Shown in pieces: positions 27,231 through 36,745 of a DNA stretch of 51,390 nt. The position numbers were made by a program, and so were the translations under genes. This DNA comes from an uncultured Eubacterium sp. (GTDB taxonomy: Bacteria > Bacillota > Clostridia > Lachnospirales > Lachnospiraceae), in contig CANRTU010000034.1 of NCBI GenBank assembly GCA_947642745.1, positions 1 to 51,390 of the forward strand. Reading direction: 5' to 3'. The notes beneath the pieces were generated by a model. That model was not told where the DNA came from. It made no database searches and worked only from the letters and a program-made list of their open reading frames with translations. The stretch's first letter is position 1; every line of letters begins with the position of its first letter.

Positions 27231-28142
27231 TCACAAAAACCTTCTGTAATCACGCATGGTTACCATTTTTCCATCATCCAGTATAGCAGCCGTATGATCC
27301 GGCATGTCATGTCTGATGGTCACTCCCATCCCAGTAAAACAGCTGTTTCCTGTTCTGACCTGGTTTTTTATGATTCCTCCGGGAGCAATATAACTTTTGT
27401 CCCCGATCTGTACGCTGCCTGCCACATCCGTCTGTCCGGCAACCATAACAGCCTTTCCAATCCGTACGTTGTGGGCAATCAGACAAAGACTGTCTATTTT
27501 TGTATCATCCCCTATGTATGTATCACCAATCGTTCCACGATCTATTACAGTATTGGCGCCTATTTCCACACGGTTCCCTATCCTCACCCCGCCAAAATGA
27601 ACCGCTTTCCTGGGAACATTTTCCTTAGTAAAAGAAAACCCAAATCCATCTTTCCCAATGACGGCCCCGGCATGAATCAGACAGTTCCGGCCAATTGTAA
27701 CACGATTCAAAATTGTAACATGGTCTTCTATTACCGTTCCTTCTCCAATACAGATATCTCCTCTGAATATGCACCCACATCCTATGGAAACATCTGGTGG
27801 AATATGTATATCTCCAATTAAGAATGTTCCTTTACCAGTTCCCGTTCTGTACGGACTGCTTCCCCAGAAATGTTCCAGTATAGCGAAAAAGATTGTTTTC
27901 GATGCTGGAGAAATAATCATTCCTGCTGAAGATATTCCTGCGTCTGTCTGTACGACTGCACACTGAAGGTTTTCAGGTCTGCCGCATTCTGCATATGTCC
28001 TTTCCTTTTTTACCCAGGTCAGGGTCCCCGGTTTATAATCCGCAAGTGATGAAAAGCCAGAAATTTCCACCGATTCATCACCGATAAAACGGTATGGATA
28101 TTTCTGACTGTCAAGCCAGTCCAGGATTTCTTTTATTCTCAT
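27231..28142 (-). CDS. LpxD-like N-acyltransferase (first copy)
   Basis: Protein of 303 residues with the full LpxD plan: an N-terminal uridine-binding-like domain (1-100, with GFSSLADYKPGTLTWVK), then a left-handed beta helix. GKDGFGFSF, IDRGTIGDTYIG and IAHNVRIG follow the LpxD pattern closely; His224 matches the catalytic histidine. LpxD uses acyl-ACP to N-acylate a UDP-linked amino sugar, and here an ACP, ligase and FabG-like gene follow directly. Its ATG overlaps the stop of the deacetylase-like gene (ATGA). I infer N-acylation of a UDP-amino sugar for the polysaccharide. Confidence 0.8.
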   Translation of the reverse strand: MRIKEILDWLDSQKYPYRFIGDESVEISGFSSLADYKPGTLTWVKKERTYAECGRPENLQCAVVQTDAGISSAGMIISPASKTIFFAILEHFWGSSPYRTGTGKGTFLIGDIHIPPDVSIGCGCIFRGDICIGEGTVIEDHVTILNRVTIGRNCLIHAGAVIGKDGFGFSFTKENVPRKAVHFGGVRIGNRVEIGANTVIDRGTIGDTYIGDDTKIDSLCLIAHNVRIGKAVMVAGQTDVAGSVQIGDKSYIAPGGIIKNQVRTGNSCFTGMGVTIRHDMPDHTAAILDDGKMVTMRDYRRFL

Positions 28143-28930
28143 AATTCTTCCTCCCGTCCGCTTCTGTACACTTTTCCATTCGCATCCATACCTATCACCG
28201 CTTCCAGATCCGTAATGTTCGCCTGTAGTGATACGTACCGCTGACTGCCCGCATCGTTTACGAATCTCTCCAGTGTACCATACATGTCCGTTTCCACATC
28301 ATTATACCAGAATGGATGAGTCAGGATATGAAGCCTCGGAAACATGCCGGAACATACAATTTCTTCTACCGGCTCCCGCCAGTGTCTCCTGGAATCCGAG
28401 AGGTATTTAAATCCCTGAAAAAATTCCGTTCCATAACTGTTAATCATGCCAGGAATGGAAAGACCCGTTTCCAGCATTCCCCTGCCTGGCCGGTGCATGG
28501 ATACCGCTTTCACAGGAACACCTGCTGCCACACGCAGTATAGCTGCCTCCTGCAGAATCATCTCCCGTACCCCCTGTTCATCATACAGTTTTCCATTTTC
28601 TGCACTACTGAAAAAATCAGGATAACAGGTCTCATCAAAATGCAATCCAATGTCATGTCCATAATCTGCCAGCCTGTTCAGACCATACCTGGATTCCTTT
28701 GAAAATACATTATAAAAATCCGATGTAAGCTGCACGAAATAAACAGCATGTACATGCTCCCTAAACTCAAGCCCGGCCAGTTTTACCGCCTTCTGGATAC
28801 TATTATCAATATCATGACGCAGGATAACGCACTGTTTTTTATCTTCCCAGTCCTCATAATCCGCAATCTCATATCCGGCATTCCGCAACCTGTCCACCAG
28901 TCTGAAATAATCCCTGTATGTAAAATTCAT
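28139..28930 (-). CDS. Polysaccharide deacetylase-like protein
   Basis: Protein of 263 residues with a carbohydrate-esterase-4-like pattern. VILRHDIDNS near residue 50 matches the metal-binding motif 1, GHDIGLHFDE near 90 matches motif 2, and SMHRPG near 160 and ILTHPFWY near 215 supply further histidines. There is no signal peptide, so it acts in the cytoplasm, perhaps on a nucleotide sugar or lipid-linked glycan. Its stop codon overlaps the start of the LpxD-like gene. That suggests removal of an acetyl group before a new acyl is added, which is inference. Confidence 0.7.
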   Translation of the reverse strand: MNFTYRDYFRLVDRLRNAGYEIADYEDWEDKKQCVILRHDIDNSIQKAVKLAGLEFREHVHAVYFVQLTSDFYNVFSKESRYGLNRLADYGHDIGLHFDETCYPDFFSSAENGKLYDEQGVREMILQEAAILRVAAGVPVKAVSMHRPGRGMLETGLSIPGMINSYGTEFFQGFKYLSDSRRHWREPVEEIVCSGMFPRLHILTHPFWYNDVETDMYGTLERFVNDAGSQRYVSLQANITDLEAVIGMDANGKVYRSGREEEL

Positions 28931-29063
28931 ATATCCGCTCCTTTAGCTGCCACAACCTTTTGTTACTGTCCAGACAGCCCACAGCATCCGGTATTCCTGT
29001 GCACAGATCCTTTATCAGACGATGCCATCCGTTTTCACAATTGCAACACGCCGTTTTGAAACA

Positions 29064-30380
29064 TTACAAAACCTCTATATTTTCTCTGTCTGTTAAGTGC
29101 TTCATAATATTTTTCGTATCAAAAACTGCCCTGGCATATTTTTGTACCATCCCGTAATCCACATTGTGGTGTGCTGTTGTAACTATAACCAGATCATATC
29201 CAGCCACTGTTTCCGGTGTTAATTCCGGCACACTTTTCCCTTTCTGACCATATATATTGTCAAATTCCGCTACCCACGGATCATAATACTCCACAGATGC
29301 TCCATTTTGTTTCAATTCCTTCATCACTTTTACCGCTGGTGACTCCCGACAGTCAGCAATGTCATTTTTATACGCAACTCCCAGCAAAAGGATATCTGCC
29401 CCGTTCATTGATTTGTTCTGGCGGTTCAGAATATGCATTGCCCGTTGTACACAATATCCGGGCTGGCTGTCATTGATGACCATGGAATTCTCAATCAGCG
29501 TAGTATGAAATCCATACTCCCTTGCTTTCCAGGCCAGATAATATGGATCCAGCGGGATACAGTGCCCGCCGGGACCAGGACCGGGATAAAAGGGCTGGAA
29601 ACCGTATGGTTTTGTTTTTGCGGCGTCAATAACCTCCCATACCGGAATACTCATAGCGTTGCACAGCCTTGCGATTTCGTTAATCAGACCAATGTTTACA
29701 TTCCGATATGTATTCTCCAAAATTTTTTCCATCTCCGCTACCGCCGGAGATGAAACTACAAACACTTCACCATCCAGCACAGCCCGGTACATGGAACTAA
29801 TAACTTCTGCCGCATCGTTTCCTATCGCACCCACCACTTTTGGCGTATTCTTTGTTTTATATACGAGATTGCCGGGATCTACCCGCTCCGGACTGAATCC
29901 CAGATAAAAGTCCTGTCCACAGACAAGACCAGAGCCATTTTCCAGAATAGGCCTGATTAATTCTTCCGTTGTTCCCGGATATGTGGTAGATTCAAGAACT
30001 ACAATTGATCCCCGTTTTAGATATTTTGATATTTCTACAGCCGAATCCCTCACATAACTGATATCCGGTTCCTGATGCACATCCAGAGGCGTCGGGACAC
30101 AAATTGCAATGAAATCCACATCTTTTATAAAAGTATAATCGTTCGTTGCAGAAAGTTTTCCACACTGTACAAGTTCCTCAAGATCGTTATCCACTACGTC
30201 TCCAATATAGTTCTGTCCCCTGTTTACCATAGCCACTCTGGCCGCCTGTATGTCAAAACCGGTTGTCTTAAATCCGGCTTTTGCTTTTTCCACCGCAAGG
30301 GGAAGTCCTACATAGCCGAGTCCTACCACTCCGGCCGTCATGGTACGGTCCTTAATTTTTTTCAGAAGTTTCTGTTTCAT
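29064..30380 (-). CDS. UDP-sugar 6-dehydrogenase (UDP-N-acetylhexosamine type, WecC/WbpA-like)
   Basis: NAD-dependent nucleotide sugar dehydrogenase of 438 residues oxidising C6 of a UDP-sugar to a uronate. The Rossmann motif GLGYVGLPLAVEKAKAG starts near residue 20. The catalytic cysteine is in PGPGPGGHCIPLDPYYL near residue 275. LGVAYKNDIADCRESPA marks the UDP-binding C-terminal domain. The sequence is closer to the UDP-N-acetyl-glucosamine/mannosamine group than to UDP-glucose dehydrogenase in my judgement. Its ATG overlaps the stop codon of the upstream glycosyltransferase. Confidence 0.9.
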   Translation of the reverse strand: MKQKLLKKIKDRTMTAGVVGLGYVGLPLAVEKAKAGFKTTGFDIQAARVAMVNRGQNYIGDVVDNDLEELVQCGKLSATNDYTFIKDVDFIAICVPTPLDVHQEPDISYVRDSAVEISKYLKRGSIVVLESTTYPGTTEELIRPILENGSGLVCGQDFYLGFSPERVDPGNLVYKTKNTPKVVGAIGNDAAEVISSMYRAVLDGEVFVVSSPAVAEMEKILENTYRNVNIGLINEIARLCNAMSIPVWEVIDAAKTKPYGFQPFYPGPGPGGHCIPLDPYYLAWKAREYGFHTTLIENSMVINDSQPGYCVQRAMHILNRQNKSMNGADILLLGVAYKNDIADCRESPAVKVMKELKQNGASVEYYDPWVAEFDNIYGQKGKSVPELTPETVAGYDLVIVTTAHHNVDYGMVQKYARAVFDTKNIMKHLTDRENIEVL

Positions 30381-31597
30381 CTGCTGTTTTGCTCCTTTAT
30401 AACCGCTGTTTCTATCAGCTGTATTTCCTTTCTTACCCTTTCATCCCAGGAAAGCAGAGTTTTGCCAGCTGCAATCTTTAGTTTTTCCGCTATCTTCTTT
30501 CTGGCATCTTTATCCATATCACACAACGACTCAATAATCCTGCACGCTTCGTGGCCATTGTGGACAAAAAAACCATTTTCACCATTTTTTATAAATCTTT
30601 CCAGCGGCTTTTCATGATACGTAATAATAACGGCCCCTGCCATAGCGCATTCCAGGAACACATTGCCCTGATTCGAGTATCTGTCAAATAATGGGACTGC
30701 TACTGCATTGACGGCATAATTCTGCAAATCTTCCCTTTTAATATCTCCAAGAAAAGTCACATAACCTTTTAAATCATTTTTATCTATATATTCTTCCATT
30801 TCCTGCCTGTACTTCTCGTCCACAATATGACCGGCGAAATAAAGATGAAGTTTCCGGCCTTTTTTGTGCAGCATCCGTAGTAGCATAACATCACGGTGCT
30901 GCCCTTTATTCCTGCATATTCTGGCCGCATGAAACAGATATGGCTTTTCCGGAACAAACAGCCGGCAGCCGCCATAATCAATTTCTTTGTCCACCCCGTT
31001 CAGCCAGAAATATGATTTATACTTTTTTCTGAAACAAAGCTGGTCATAAACCTGATCACCATGCGTTCCATCATCCGTAATAATCATAAATTCTTTTCTC
31101 AAATTAAAAATAGCCGTATATACCGGAGATAACAGCATGGTTTTCATTCTTCCATACTTCTGGATCCGGTTTATGAGATTCACCGTACCATAAATCCGGT
31201 ATCCACACCTGACACGGAAAAGATTTGCCATCAGATTACCTGTAAGCGCCGCAGTCCCATGACAGTATACAAAATCGTAAGTATGGCTCCCCAGGCATTT
31301 AGCCAGAATATAAAGCAGTTCTATAAAGCTGCACACTTTATTTACAGTTCTCTGTATCCCTTTGGTGGATACCAGGTCATGATTAATATTCGCAATAATA
31401 TGATCTGCGGATATCCAGTCTGCTTTTATATCAAAAGCTTTGTTATAATCCGAAATCAGAATGATATCCGTCTGATGTCCACGTCTGAGCAGTTCCCGTA
31501 AAGGAAAAATAAAAGAAGGCAGCCCCCTGCTTTCGGTTTTTCCATTCAGTATATCCTCAAATCCGGCAACCAGTGGTGTAACATATAAAATTTTCAT
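30377..31597 (-). CDS. Family 4-like glycosyltransferase
   Basis: GT-B glycosyltransferase of 406 residues. The N-terminus is MKILYVTPLVAGFEDI; the donor half has HAARICRNKGQHRDVMLL and CAMAGAVIITYHEKPLERFI, the place of the E-x7-E region although in a divergent form. The ATG at 31597 follows AAGGAG by 7 nt, so the open frame up to 1708 bases into the 31 kb mark (31708) is not coding. It ends in an ATGA overlap with the dehydrogenase gene. Sugar specificity is unknown. Confidence 0.82.
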   Translation of the reverse strand: MKILYVTPLVAGFEDILNGKTESRGLPSFIFPLRELLRRGHQTDIILISDYNKAFDIKADWISADHIIANINHDLVSTKGIQRTVNKVCSFIELLYILAKCLGSHTYDFVYCHGTAALTGNLMANLFRVRCGYRIYGTVNLINRIQKYGRMKTMLLSPVYTAIFNLRKEFMIITDDGTHGDQVYDQLCFRKKYKSYFWLNGVDKEIDYGGCRLFVPEKPYLFHAARICRNKGQHRDVMLLRMLHKKGRKLHLYFAGHIVDEKYRQEMEEYIDKNDLKGYVTFLGDIKREDLQNYAVNAVAVPLFDRYSNQGNVFLECAMAGAVIITYHEKPLERFIKNGENGFFVHNGHEACRIIESLCDMDKDARKKIAEKLKIAAGKTLLSWDERVRKEIQLIETAVIKEQNSR

Positions 31598-31718
31598 CCG
31601 TACACTCCTTATATCCTGCCACACACATGGAAAATACTTATTTCTGCTTCCCTGATAATATCCAGCATGAAAACCAGCCCTCATGTGTCTGCGTTTTCCC
31701 AATCCCATTTGATTTCTA

Positions 31719-32816
31719 TTAATAACTTCCTTTCATAAGCCAGGTTCTGTAAGGCAGTATTCTGATCGTTTCTCCATAAAATCCACTGCAAAGTGCTATA
31801 AACAAAACCATACTGCCTGCATATAAAATAACTTTTATCACATTTCGTTTTTCCCGGTTACTTACGTCACTTAAAACCCGGGGCAGTAAAAATATTGAAG
31901 TCGCATTCATATAAAAACCAATTCTGGAAATTTCCGGAACCCAGTACATACCAGTATAAAATGCCAGAGAAAAAAGATTCAGATGAAAATACATCCGGTT
32001 CATCCGGTCTTTTTTTATAATATTAAAAAAAGAAGCACAAAGAAAAACAACTCCAAGAGACCTGACAATATTCATATATGAAATCCTGCCAGTATCATAT
32101 ATGCCAGATTCATATTGGGCATAAAATAAAAACACCAGCTTTCTGATGTATTTTTTTGCTGCCAATGTAAAACCTGTGCCGGACACAAGAAGTAAATAAT
32201 ATACTTTTTTCCATTTTAAATCTGCCAGTAAATACAATGGTATACAAACAAGTGCTGATTTATGAATAGAAGCGGCCAACAAAACTGTAAATATAAATGC
32301 TAATTTTTTATCCATTTCAATAAACCGGATAGCATAAAGTACCAGTGCCAGTGCGAAGTAATTTCTAATTGTATTATATGTCAGAAAATAATATCCCCAG
32401 GAAATAAACAGAAAAATACCCATACATATATTTTCGCTCTGCTCCCAGACTGCGCTGACAAAGAACCACGTAGTTGCAATCCCCACGATCATAATAATAA
32501 ATACAGGCTCTGCACTTATTTCTGATAGTACCAGTACCAGTTTTTGAAAACCCGTTTCCATATAGTGCGGCACATGCTTTTGTATCAGATCAATATGATA
32601 CTCATATGCCTCATAATCAATTCCTATTCTATATCGTACTGCGGAAAAAAAACCGAGCAATCCGGCAACAAGCCAGAAACCAGCATTCATACGAATCCTC
32701 CATGAACGATTTTTCCATAATCCGGCATGTGCCGTCAGCTTTCTGATTGTCTTCGTATGTTGTGCCACGAATGCCATCGCAGTCGCCATAAACAAAATAT
32801 TTAAATACAGGAACAT
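31719..32816 (-). CDS. EpsG-type polysaccharide polymerase (Wzy-like)
   Basis: Membrane protein of 365 residues with about 10 hydrophobic segments. The loop after the second one reads SAVRYRIGIDYEAYEYH, the R-x-GxDY motif typical of the EpsG family. It is the only polymerase-like gene in the locus and should join repeat units on the outer face of the membrane after the flippase. The ATG lies 3 nt after the upstream glycosyltransferase stop, with GGAGGAG about 12 nt before it. Confidence 0.85.
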   Translation of the reverse strand: MFLYLNILFMATAMAFVAQHTKTIRKLTAHAGLWKNRSWRIRMNAGFWLVAGLLGFFSAVRYRIGIDYEAYEYHIDLIQKHVPHYMETGFQKLVLVLSEISAEPVFIIMIVGIATTWFFVSAVWEQSENICMGIFLFISWGYYFLTYNTIRNYFALALVLYAIRFIEMDKKLAFIFTVLLAASIHKSALVCIPLYLLADLKWKKVYYLLLVSGTGFTLAAKKYIRKLVFLFYAQYESGIYDTGRISYMNIVRSLGVVFLCASFFNIIKKDRMNRMYFHLNLFSLAFYTGMYWVPEISRIGFYMNATSIFLLPRVLSDVSNREKRNVIKVILYAGSMVLFIALCSGFYGETIRILPYRTWLMKGSY

Positions 32817-32819
32817 CGT

Positions 32820-33920
32820 TTACATTTCCTCTCCTCCCAGAATAAACTGTCTGATCTTTGCCCTGGTAAGTGCGGTCTGTTTATTTACAATTTTTAACAG
32901 CCTGTTACATCCTTTATCAAATGCTGTTTCATCAATTCCCATGTAATACCTGTATAACTTTTCCGCAAAATCAGGTTCATCGACATCAAGCGCTATTCCA
33001 ATCGAAAATTTTTCTACCAGAGCCGCTTTATACGTTCCGGCTTCAGTGAATTGCGGAACACGATAAACGGCACCATCATAAAATTTATTTGATAATGCAT
33101 ACAGCGTCTCATAGCAATGTTCATATGAATTATTCAACAGATCCGCCTCCAGTATCAGATCCAGTTTTCTACGATTATCATATCTGCCTGTGAAATGTAC
33201 GTCCGGCCATGAATGGCCTGACATGTATTCTTCATACATTCTGTACTGGGGTCCCTCCCCATGAAAAAAAAGTTCAAACCTCCCGTCCATAGAAAGTTTT
33301 TCTATTATTTTTACCTGATGATCAAAATATCTGAGCGCCCCCATCCAGACAACTTTAATCTTTCCAGAGTTCCTTTTTTTTAAACAGAATTTTTTCCGGT
33401 GATCACCGCCTACGCTGAGATTATGATTATACAGATATGGATATACTGGCAGAAAATGACGGAAGCCCGCGGATGAAATGGTCGTAAACGCAGAGTTTTT
33501 AATTATCATACGCTCTGCCATAAAATAAGGTATAAAACGTTCATAAGAATAATCACGGATATCAAAGATGTAACGGTTTTTATACCGAATCAGTTCTGGA
33601 AACAACAATATTCCGGTAAGCGATGAAAGAATCACCAGTTTATTGTATCTGTTCCTTTTCAATACCATGACCAGCCAGTTTCTATATGCCCAAAAATCTG
33701 CCGCTTTACGGACTTTATGCTGTCCGGTGTCAGCCGTCTTTTTATATGAAATATAATGATCCCCAGCAGCGTCATCCTGTCCCGAACGGTTCCAGTATAT
33801 GACATCGTATTGCAATCCATATGTTTCCAGGATACTGATATATAGTGTTACATAGGGACAATAGAATAAATCTCCGATAAATACTATTCCAATCTTCTTC
33901 TCCTGAAACCTTTCATGCAT
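32820..33920 (-). CDS. Glycosyltransferase, GT-B type
   Basis: Protein of 366 residues with GT-B features but divergent from family 4. It begins with a Rossmann-like strand (IGIVFIGDLFYCPYVTLY); the second half has KIKVVWMGALRYFDHQVKIIEKL, ELFFHGEGP and VHFTGRYDNRRKLDLILEADLLNNSY, typical of the donor-binding domain. The ATG follows CAGGAG by about 9 nt. It is placed between a family 4 transferase and the polymerase. Confidence 0.75.
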   Translation of the reverse strand: MHERFQEKKIGIVFIGDLFYCPYVTLYISILETYGLQYDVIYWNRSGQDDAAGDHYISYKKTADTGQHKVRKAADFWAYRNWLVMVLKRNRYNKLVILSSLTGILLFPELIRYKNRYIFDIRDYSYERFIPYFMAERMIIKNSAFTTISSAGFRHFLPVYPYLYNHNLSVGGDHRKKFCLKKRNSGKIKVVWMGALRYFDHQVKIIEKLSMDGRFELFFHGEGPQYRMYEEYMSGHSWPDVHFTGRYDNRRKLDLILEADLLNNSYEHCYETLYALSNKFYDGAVYRVPQFTEAGTYKAALVEKFSIGIALDVDEPDFAEKLYRYYMGIDETAFDKGCNRLLKIVNKQTALTRAKIRQFILGGEEM

Positions 33921-34042
33921 TCTGATTCACTCCTGACCCTTCCATTTTTCTTTTTATATCTATGACGGTTACCTTGTTTTCCCTGTTCTTGTACCACTTT
34001 TCATTCTACATAAACAGGTCCTGTTTAATATTAATATATCTA

Positions 34043-35326
34043 TTATCTTCCGATCCGCTCAACTGCCCACACCAGAATATCATATGTTTTGGCACGGTCA
34101 AATCTTTCCCTGGCACACTTTCGTGCATTTTCACCCATATGTTTCCTTAATTCAGGATTAGTTATTAATACACTGATTTTTTTAGCTACATCGTATGCGT
34201 CATTGTTTCTACAATTAAACCCCATCTGATATTTTCTTACAAGCGCTCTGTACTCCTTTCCTTCCTGTGTATTGATCACCGCAAGCCCCGCCGCCGCATA
34301 ATCCGCATGTTTATTAATAATACTCTGGGCCGCCCCATGAGAGATAGGATTTACGGCTATATCACAGCTAGCTAAGGTAGCGCACATCTGATCATAAGAA
34401 AGCAACCCGGTAAACAGTACATCCAGATTCCGTACCTTTGCATATCTTTCAAGTTCCTTCCGCCTTGGCCCATCTCCCATTATAATAAACCGGGGAGCTT
34501 TTACGCCTTTCTTTTCTAGCAGGTACAAGGCATCCATCACACAAGTCAGATCATAACTGCTTCCCAATGTTCCACAATATGCCAGCCAGACTACTCCTTC
34601 TTGTTTTTCAGTAACCGGCACGCCTTTTGCATACTTTTCAAAAATATCAAGATCAGTACCAAGATAAACAACCCGGACGTTATCCGGTGATATGCATGTA
34701 CACTTCTGAAAAATACGTTCTGTGGAATACCCTTTACAAAGAAGAGACTTCGGATTCCCAGAATTAGTTGTCTGATACATTCTGGCACGCCGCACCCGTT
34801 TTGCATAAGTATGCGACACTGCGCAAATACTGTCTGCTGACCGGTATATATGATCCGCAAACCAGTAAAATGGAAAATAAACGATCTGGCTGACCACCGG
34901 AAAATGAAAAACCATCTCAAATGCTTCCGGCCAGAGATCCTGAACATCTATTATGAACCAGACATCATGTTTTTCACAATAATCTGCCGCTTCTTTTGCC
35001 GCTGTCAGCGAAGGCACAGAACAATATATAACATCCGGCTTTTTTCTATTATTCAGATATTTTTTTACATTTTTTCCCCATATTAAATGACTGAAAAACC
35101 TTTTTAAACTAACATTTTCCGCATACCCCGGTTCATGCAGAAAGGTCACCTGAAACGGCCATTTCTTTCTGCTACTGCTTCTCCGGATTTTTTTCACATG
35201 CCAGAAATCACTTGTAACAATTTCCACATGATGTCTGTCAGACAGTTTTTGAGCCAGATAAATAAAACGAGACGTATCCCGCCCCGAAAAATCACCGTTA
35301 AACTCTGAAATTATTAAAATATCCAA
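34043..35326 (-). CDS. Family 4 glycosyltransferase
   Basis: GT4-like enzyme of 427 residues. The start is LDILIISEFNGDFSGRDTSR; the donor half has WLAYCGTLGSSYDL, FIIMGDGPRRKEL and DIAVNPISHGAAQSIINKHADYAAAGLAVI. The preferred start is a TTG at 35326, 9 nt after AGAGG, inside the end of the acetyltransferase gene (29-nt overlap). The longer frame to 35392 runs through the neighbour's coding sequence. It is the first glycosyltransferase after the initiating transferase, so it probably adds the second sugar. Confidence 0.82.
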   Translation of the reverse strand: MDILIISEFNGDFSGRDTSRFIYLAQKLSDRHHVEIVTSDFWHVKKIRRSSSRKKWPFQVTFLHEPGYAENVSLKRFFSHLIWGKNVKKYLNNRKKPDVIYCSVPSLTAAKEAADYCEKHDVWFIIDVQDLWPEAFEMVFHFPVVSQIVYFPFYWFADHIYRSADSICAVSHTYAKRVRRARMYQTTNSGNPKSLLCKGYSTERIFQKCTCISPDNVRVVYLGTDLDIFEKYAKGVPVTEKQEGVVWLAYCGTLGSSYDLTCVMDALYLLEKKGVKAPRFIIMGDGPRRKELERYAKVRNLDVLFTGLLSYDQMCATLASCDIAVNPISHGAAQSIINKHADYAAAGLAVINTQEGKEYRALVRKYQMGFNCRNNDAYDVAKKISVLITNPELRKHMGENARKCARERFDRAKTYDILVWAVERIGR

Positions 35327-35945
35327 ATCCACAATCCTCTTTATGATGCACCCATACCGCCGGAACCCCAACATACGTCCCCGCTTCACCAATATCCCCG
35401 GTCACAACAGCCCCGGCGCCAATCATACAGCCGGGGCAGATATCCACCTGCTGTATCACCGTGGCTCCGGCGCCGATCCAGGAACCTTCCCCGGCTGTTA
35501 CCTGCCCGCACAGGCAGGCGCATGGCGCAATATGACAGTAATCCCCGATCCGGCAGTCGTGCTCCACCACACTGCCTGTATTGATTACAACACCATTGCC
35601 AATGACTGTGCCGGGATTAATTACCGCCCTGGCCATGATGACCACGCCCCTGCCGGTCTTTACATCCCCGCCCACCAGTGCGTCCGGATGCACCAGCGTC
35701 GCCATCCGCCCGCCTGCTTTTTCGATTTCCCGCTGTATCCGCCTTCTGGCAGATATATTCCCAACCGAAACAAAAAACTCCGTATCACTGTCCAGATACC
35801 TGACAAAATCCGCAATCCTGCCTGCGGCAGTGTATGCCGGCTTATTGCTGTCATCCAGAAAAATAATGCTGTCATATCCATTCCGCGCCGCAATGTGCGC
35901 ACATACTTTCCCATGCCCGCCGGCGCCTGCGAATACGATTCTCAT
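35298..35945 (-). CDS. PglD/NeuD-like sugar N- or O-acetyltransferase
   Basis: Protein of 215 residues: N-terminal nucleotide-sugar-binding Rossmann half (MRIVFAGAGGHGKVCAHI) and C-terminal left-handed beta helix. VEHDCRIGDYCHIAP contains the catalytic histidine of the PglD family, and the chain ends in the usual VGVPAVWV. PglD acetylates the 4-amino group of UDP-4-amino-sugar to give UDP-diacetylbacillosamine. The ATG at 35945 follows GGGAGA by 4 nt. With the PglE- and PglC-like genes just upstream it forms a bacillosamine set like Bacillus EpsM with EpsN and EpsL. Confidence 0.85.
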   Translation of the reverse strand: MRIVFAGAGGHGKVCAHIAARNGYDSIIFLDDSNKPAYTAAGRIADFVRYLDSDTEFFVSVGNISARRRIQREIEKAGGRMATLVHPDALVGGDVKTGRGVVIMARAVINPGTVIGNGVVINTGSVVEHDCRIGDYCHIAPCACLCGQVTAGEGSWIGAGATVIQQVDICPGCMIGAGAVVTGDIGEAGTYVGVPAVWVHHKEDCGFGYFNNFRV

Positions 35946-35965
35946 AAGTTCTCCCGCCCTGCTTT

Positions 35966-36703
35966 TTATCTGTCTGATGCATTTCCCAAAAACTCCGGCA
36001 TCGTGGCACTGCCCTGCGCATGTATCCCGTCTCTGCGAAATACCACGGCGCATGTGGCCGACAGTATTTTCAGGTCATTCAGAAATGTAATATTCTCCAC
36101 ATACCGCAGGTCTTCTTCGAATTTTTCTTCCCAGGAGAGGCTGTTGCGGCCGGATACCTGGGCCAGCCCGGTAATCCCCGGCCGTACATCATGGCGGCGC
36201 TTCTGCCGCTCATTGTACCTGGGCAGATATTCCGCAAGCAGCGGCCTTGGTCCTGTAATGGCCATGTCGCCCCGTACCACATTCAATAATTCCGGCAGTT
36301 CATCCAGACTCGTGCTTCTTAATATCCTGCCAAAAGCTGTCAGCCGCTGTTCATCCGCAAGCAGGTTTCCATAAATATCCCGCCCGTCTGTCATCGTGCG
36401 GAATTTGATCATAGGAAACAGCTTTCCATCCAGTCCCGGCCGTTTCTGTACAAAAAATACCGGACTGCCCAGTTTTATTCTTACCAGAAGGGCGGTCGCC
36501 GCAAACAGGGGACTTAACACGACCAGTGCCAGAGAACTGGAAAAGGCTTCCAGGGGACGCTTTATGACCGCTTCATAAGGTCCCCGTGGTACATGCCCGC
36601 CCCGACGGCGTGCTTTTTCCCGCAGTCTCTTTGTCCTGTAACAGACAAACGCTCCCAGACCTGCGCCGGCCGCTGCCAGCGGTATCATACGCTGTATTTT
36701 CAT
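35966..36703 (-). CDS. Initiating phosphoglycosyltransferase (PglC/EpsL-like sugar transferase)
   Basis: Monotopic sugar-1-phosphate transferase of 245 residues that starts the repeat unit on undecaprenyl phosphate. After an N-terminal membrane segment and basic linker (1-50), a re-entrant hydrophobic helix (SSLALVVLSPLFAATALLV) is followed by KFRTMTDGRD, SLDELPELLNVVRGDM with the Asp-Glu catalytic pair, ITGPRPLL and RPGITGLAQVSGRN. It lacks the large N-terminal region of WbaP. The neighbours point to a diacetylbacillosamine-like substrate. Confidence 0.92.
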   Translation of the reverse strand: MKIQRMIPLAAAGAGLGAFVCYRTKRLREKARRRGGHVPRGPYEAVIKRPLEAFSSSLALVVLSPLFAATALLVRIKLGSPVFFVQKRPGLDGKLFPMIKFRTMTDGRDIYGNLLADEQRLTAFGRILRSTSLDELPELLNVVRGDMAITGPRPLLAEYLPRYNERQKRRHDVRPGITGLAQVSGRNSLSWEEKFEEDLRYVENITFLNDLKILSATCAVVFRRDGIHAQGSATMPEFLGNASDR

Positions 36704-36745
36704 TTTCTTTTTTATTATCTTTTTTTCATTCTCTTATGTTTCACT

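Noticed and set aside
27066..27821. A 251-codon open frame on the plus strand
   Set aside because: It spans the repeat and runs antisense to the LpxD-like gene; no domain or ribosome site.
35343..36374. A 343-codon open frame on the plus strand
   Set aside because: It is antisense to the acetyltransferase and sugar transferase genes, both of which have clear family motifs.
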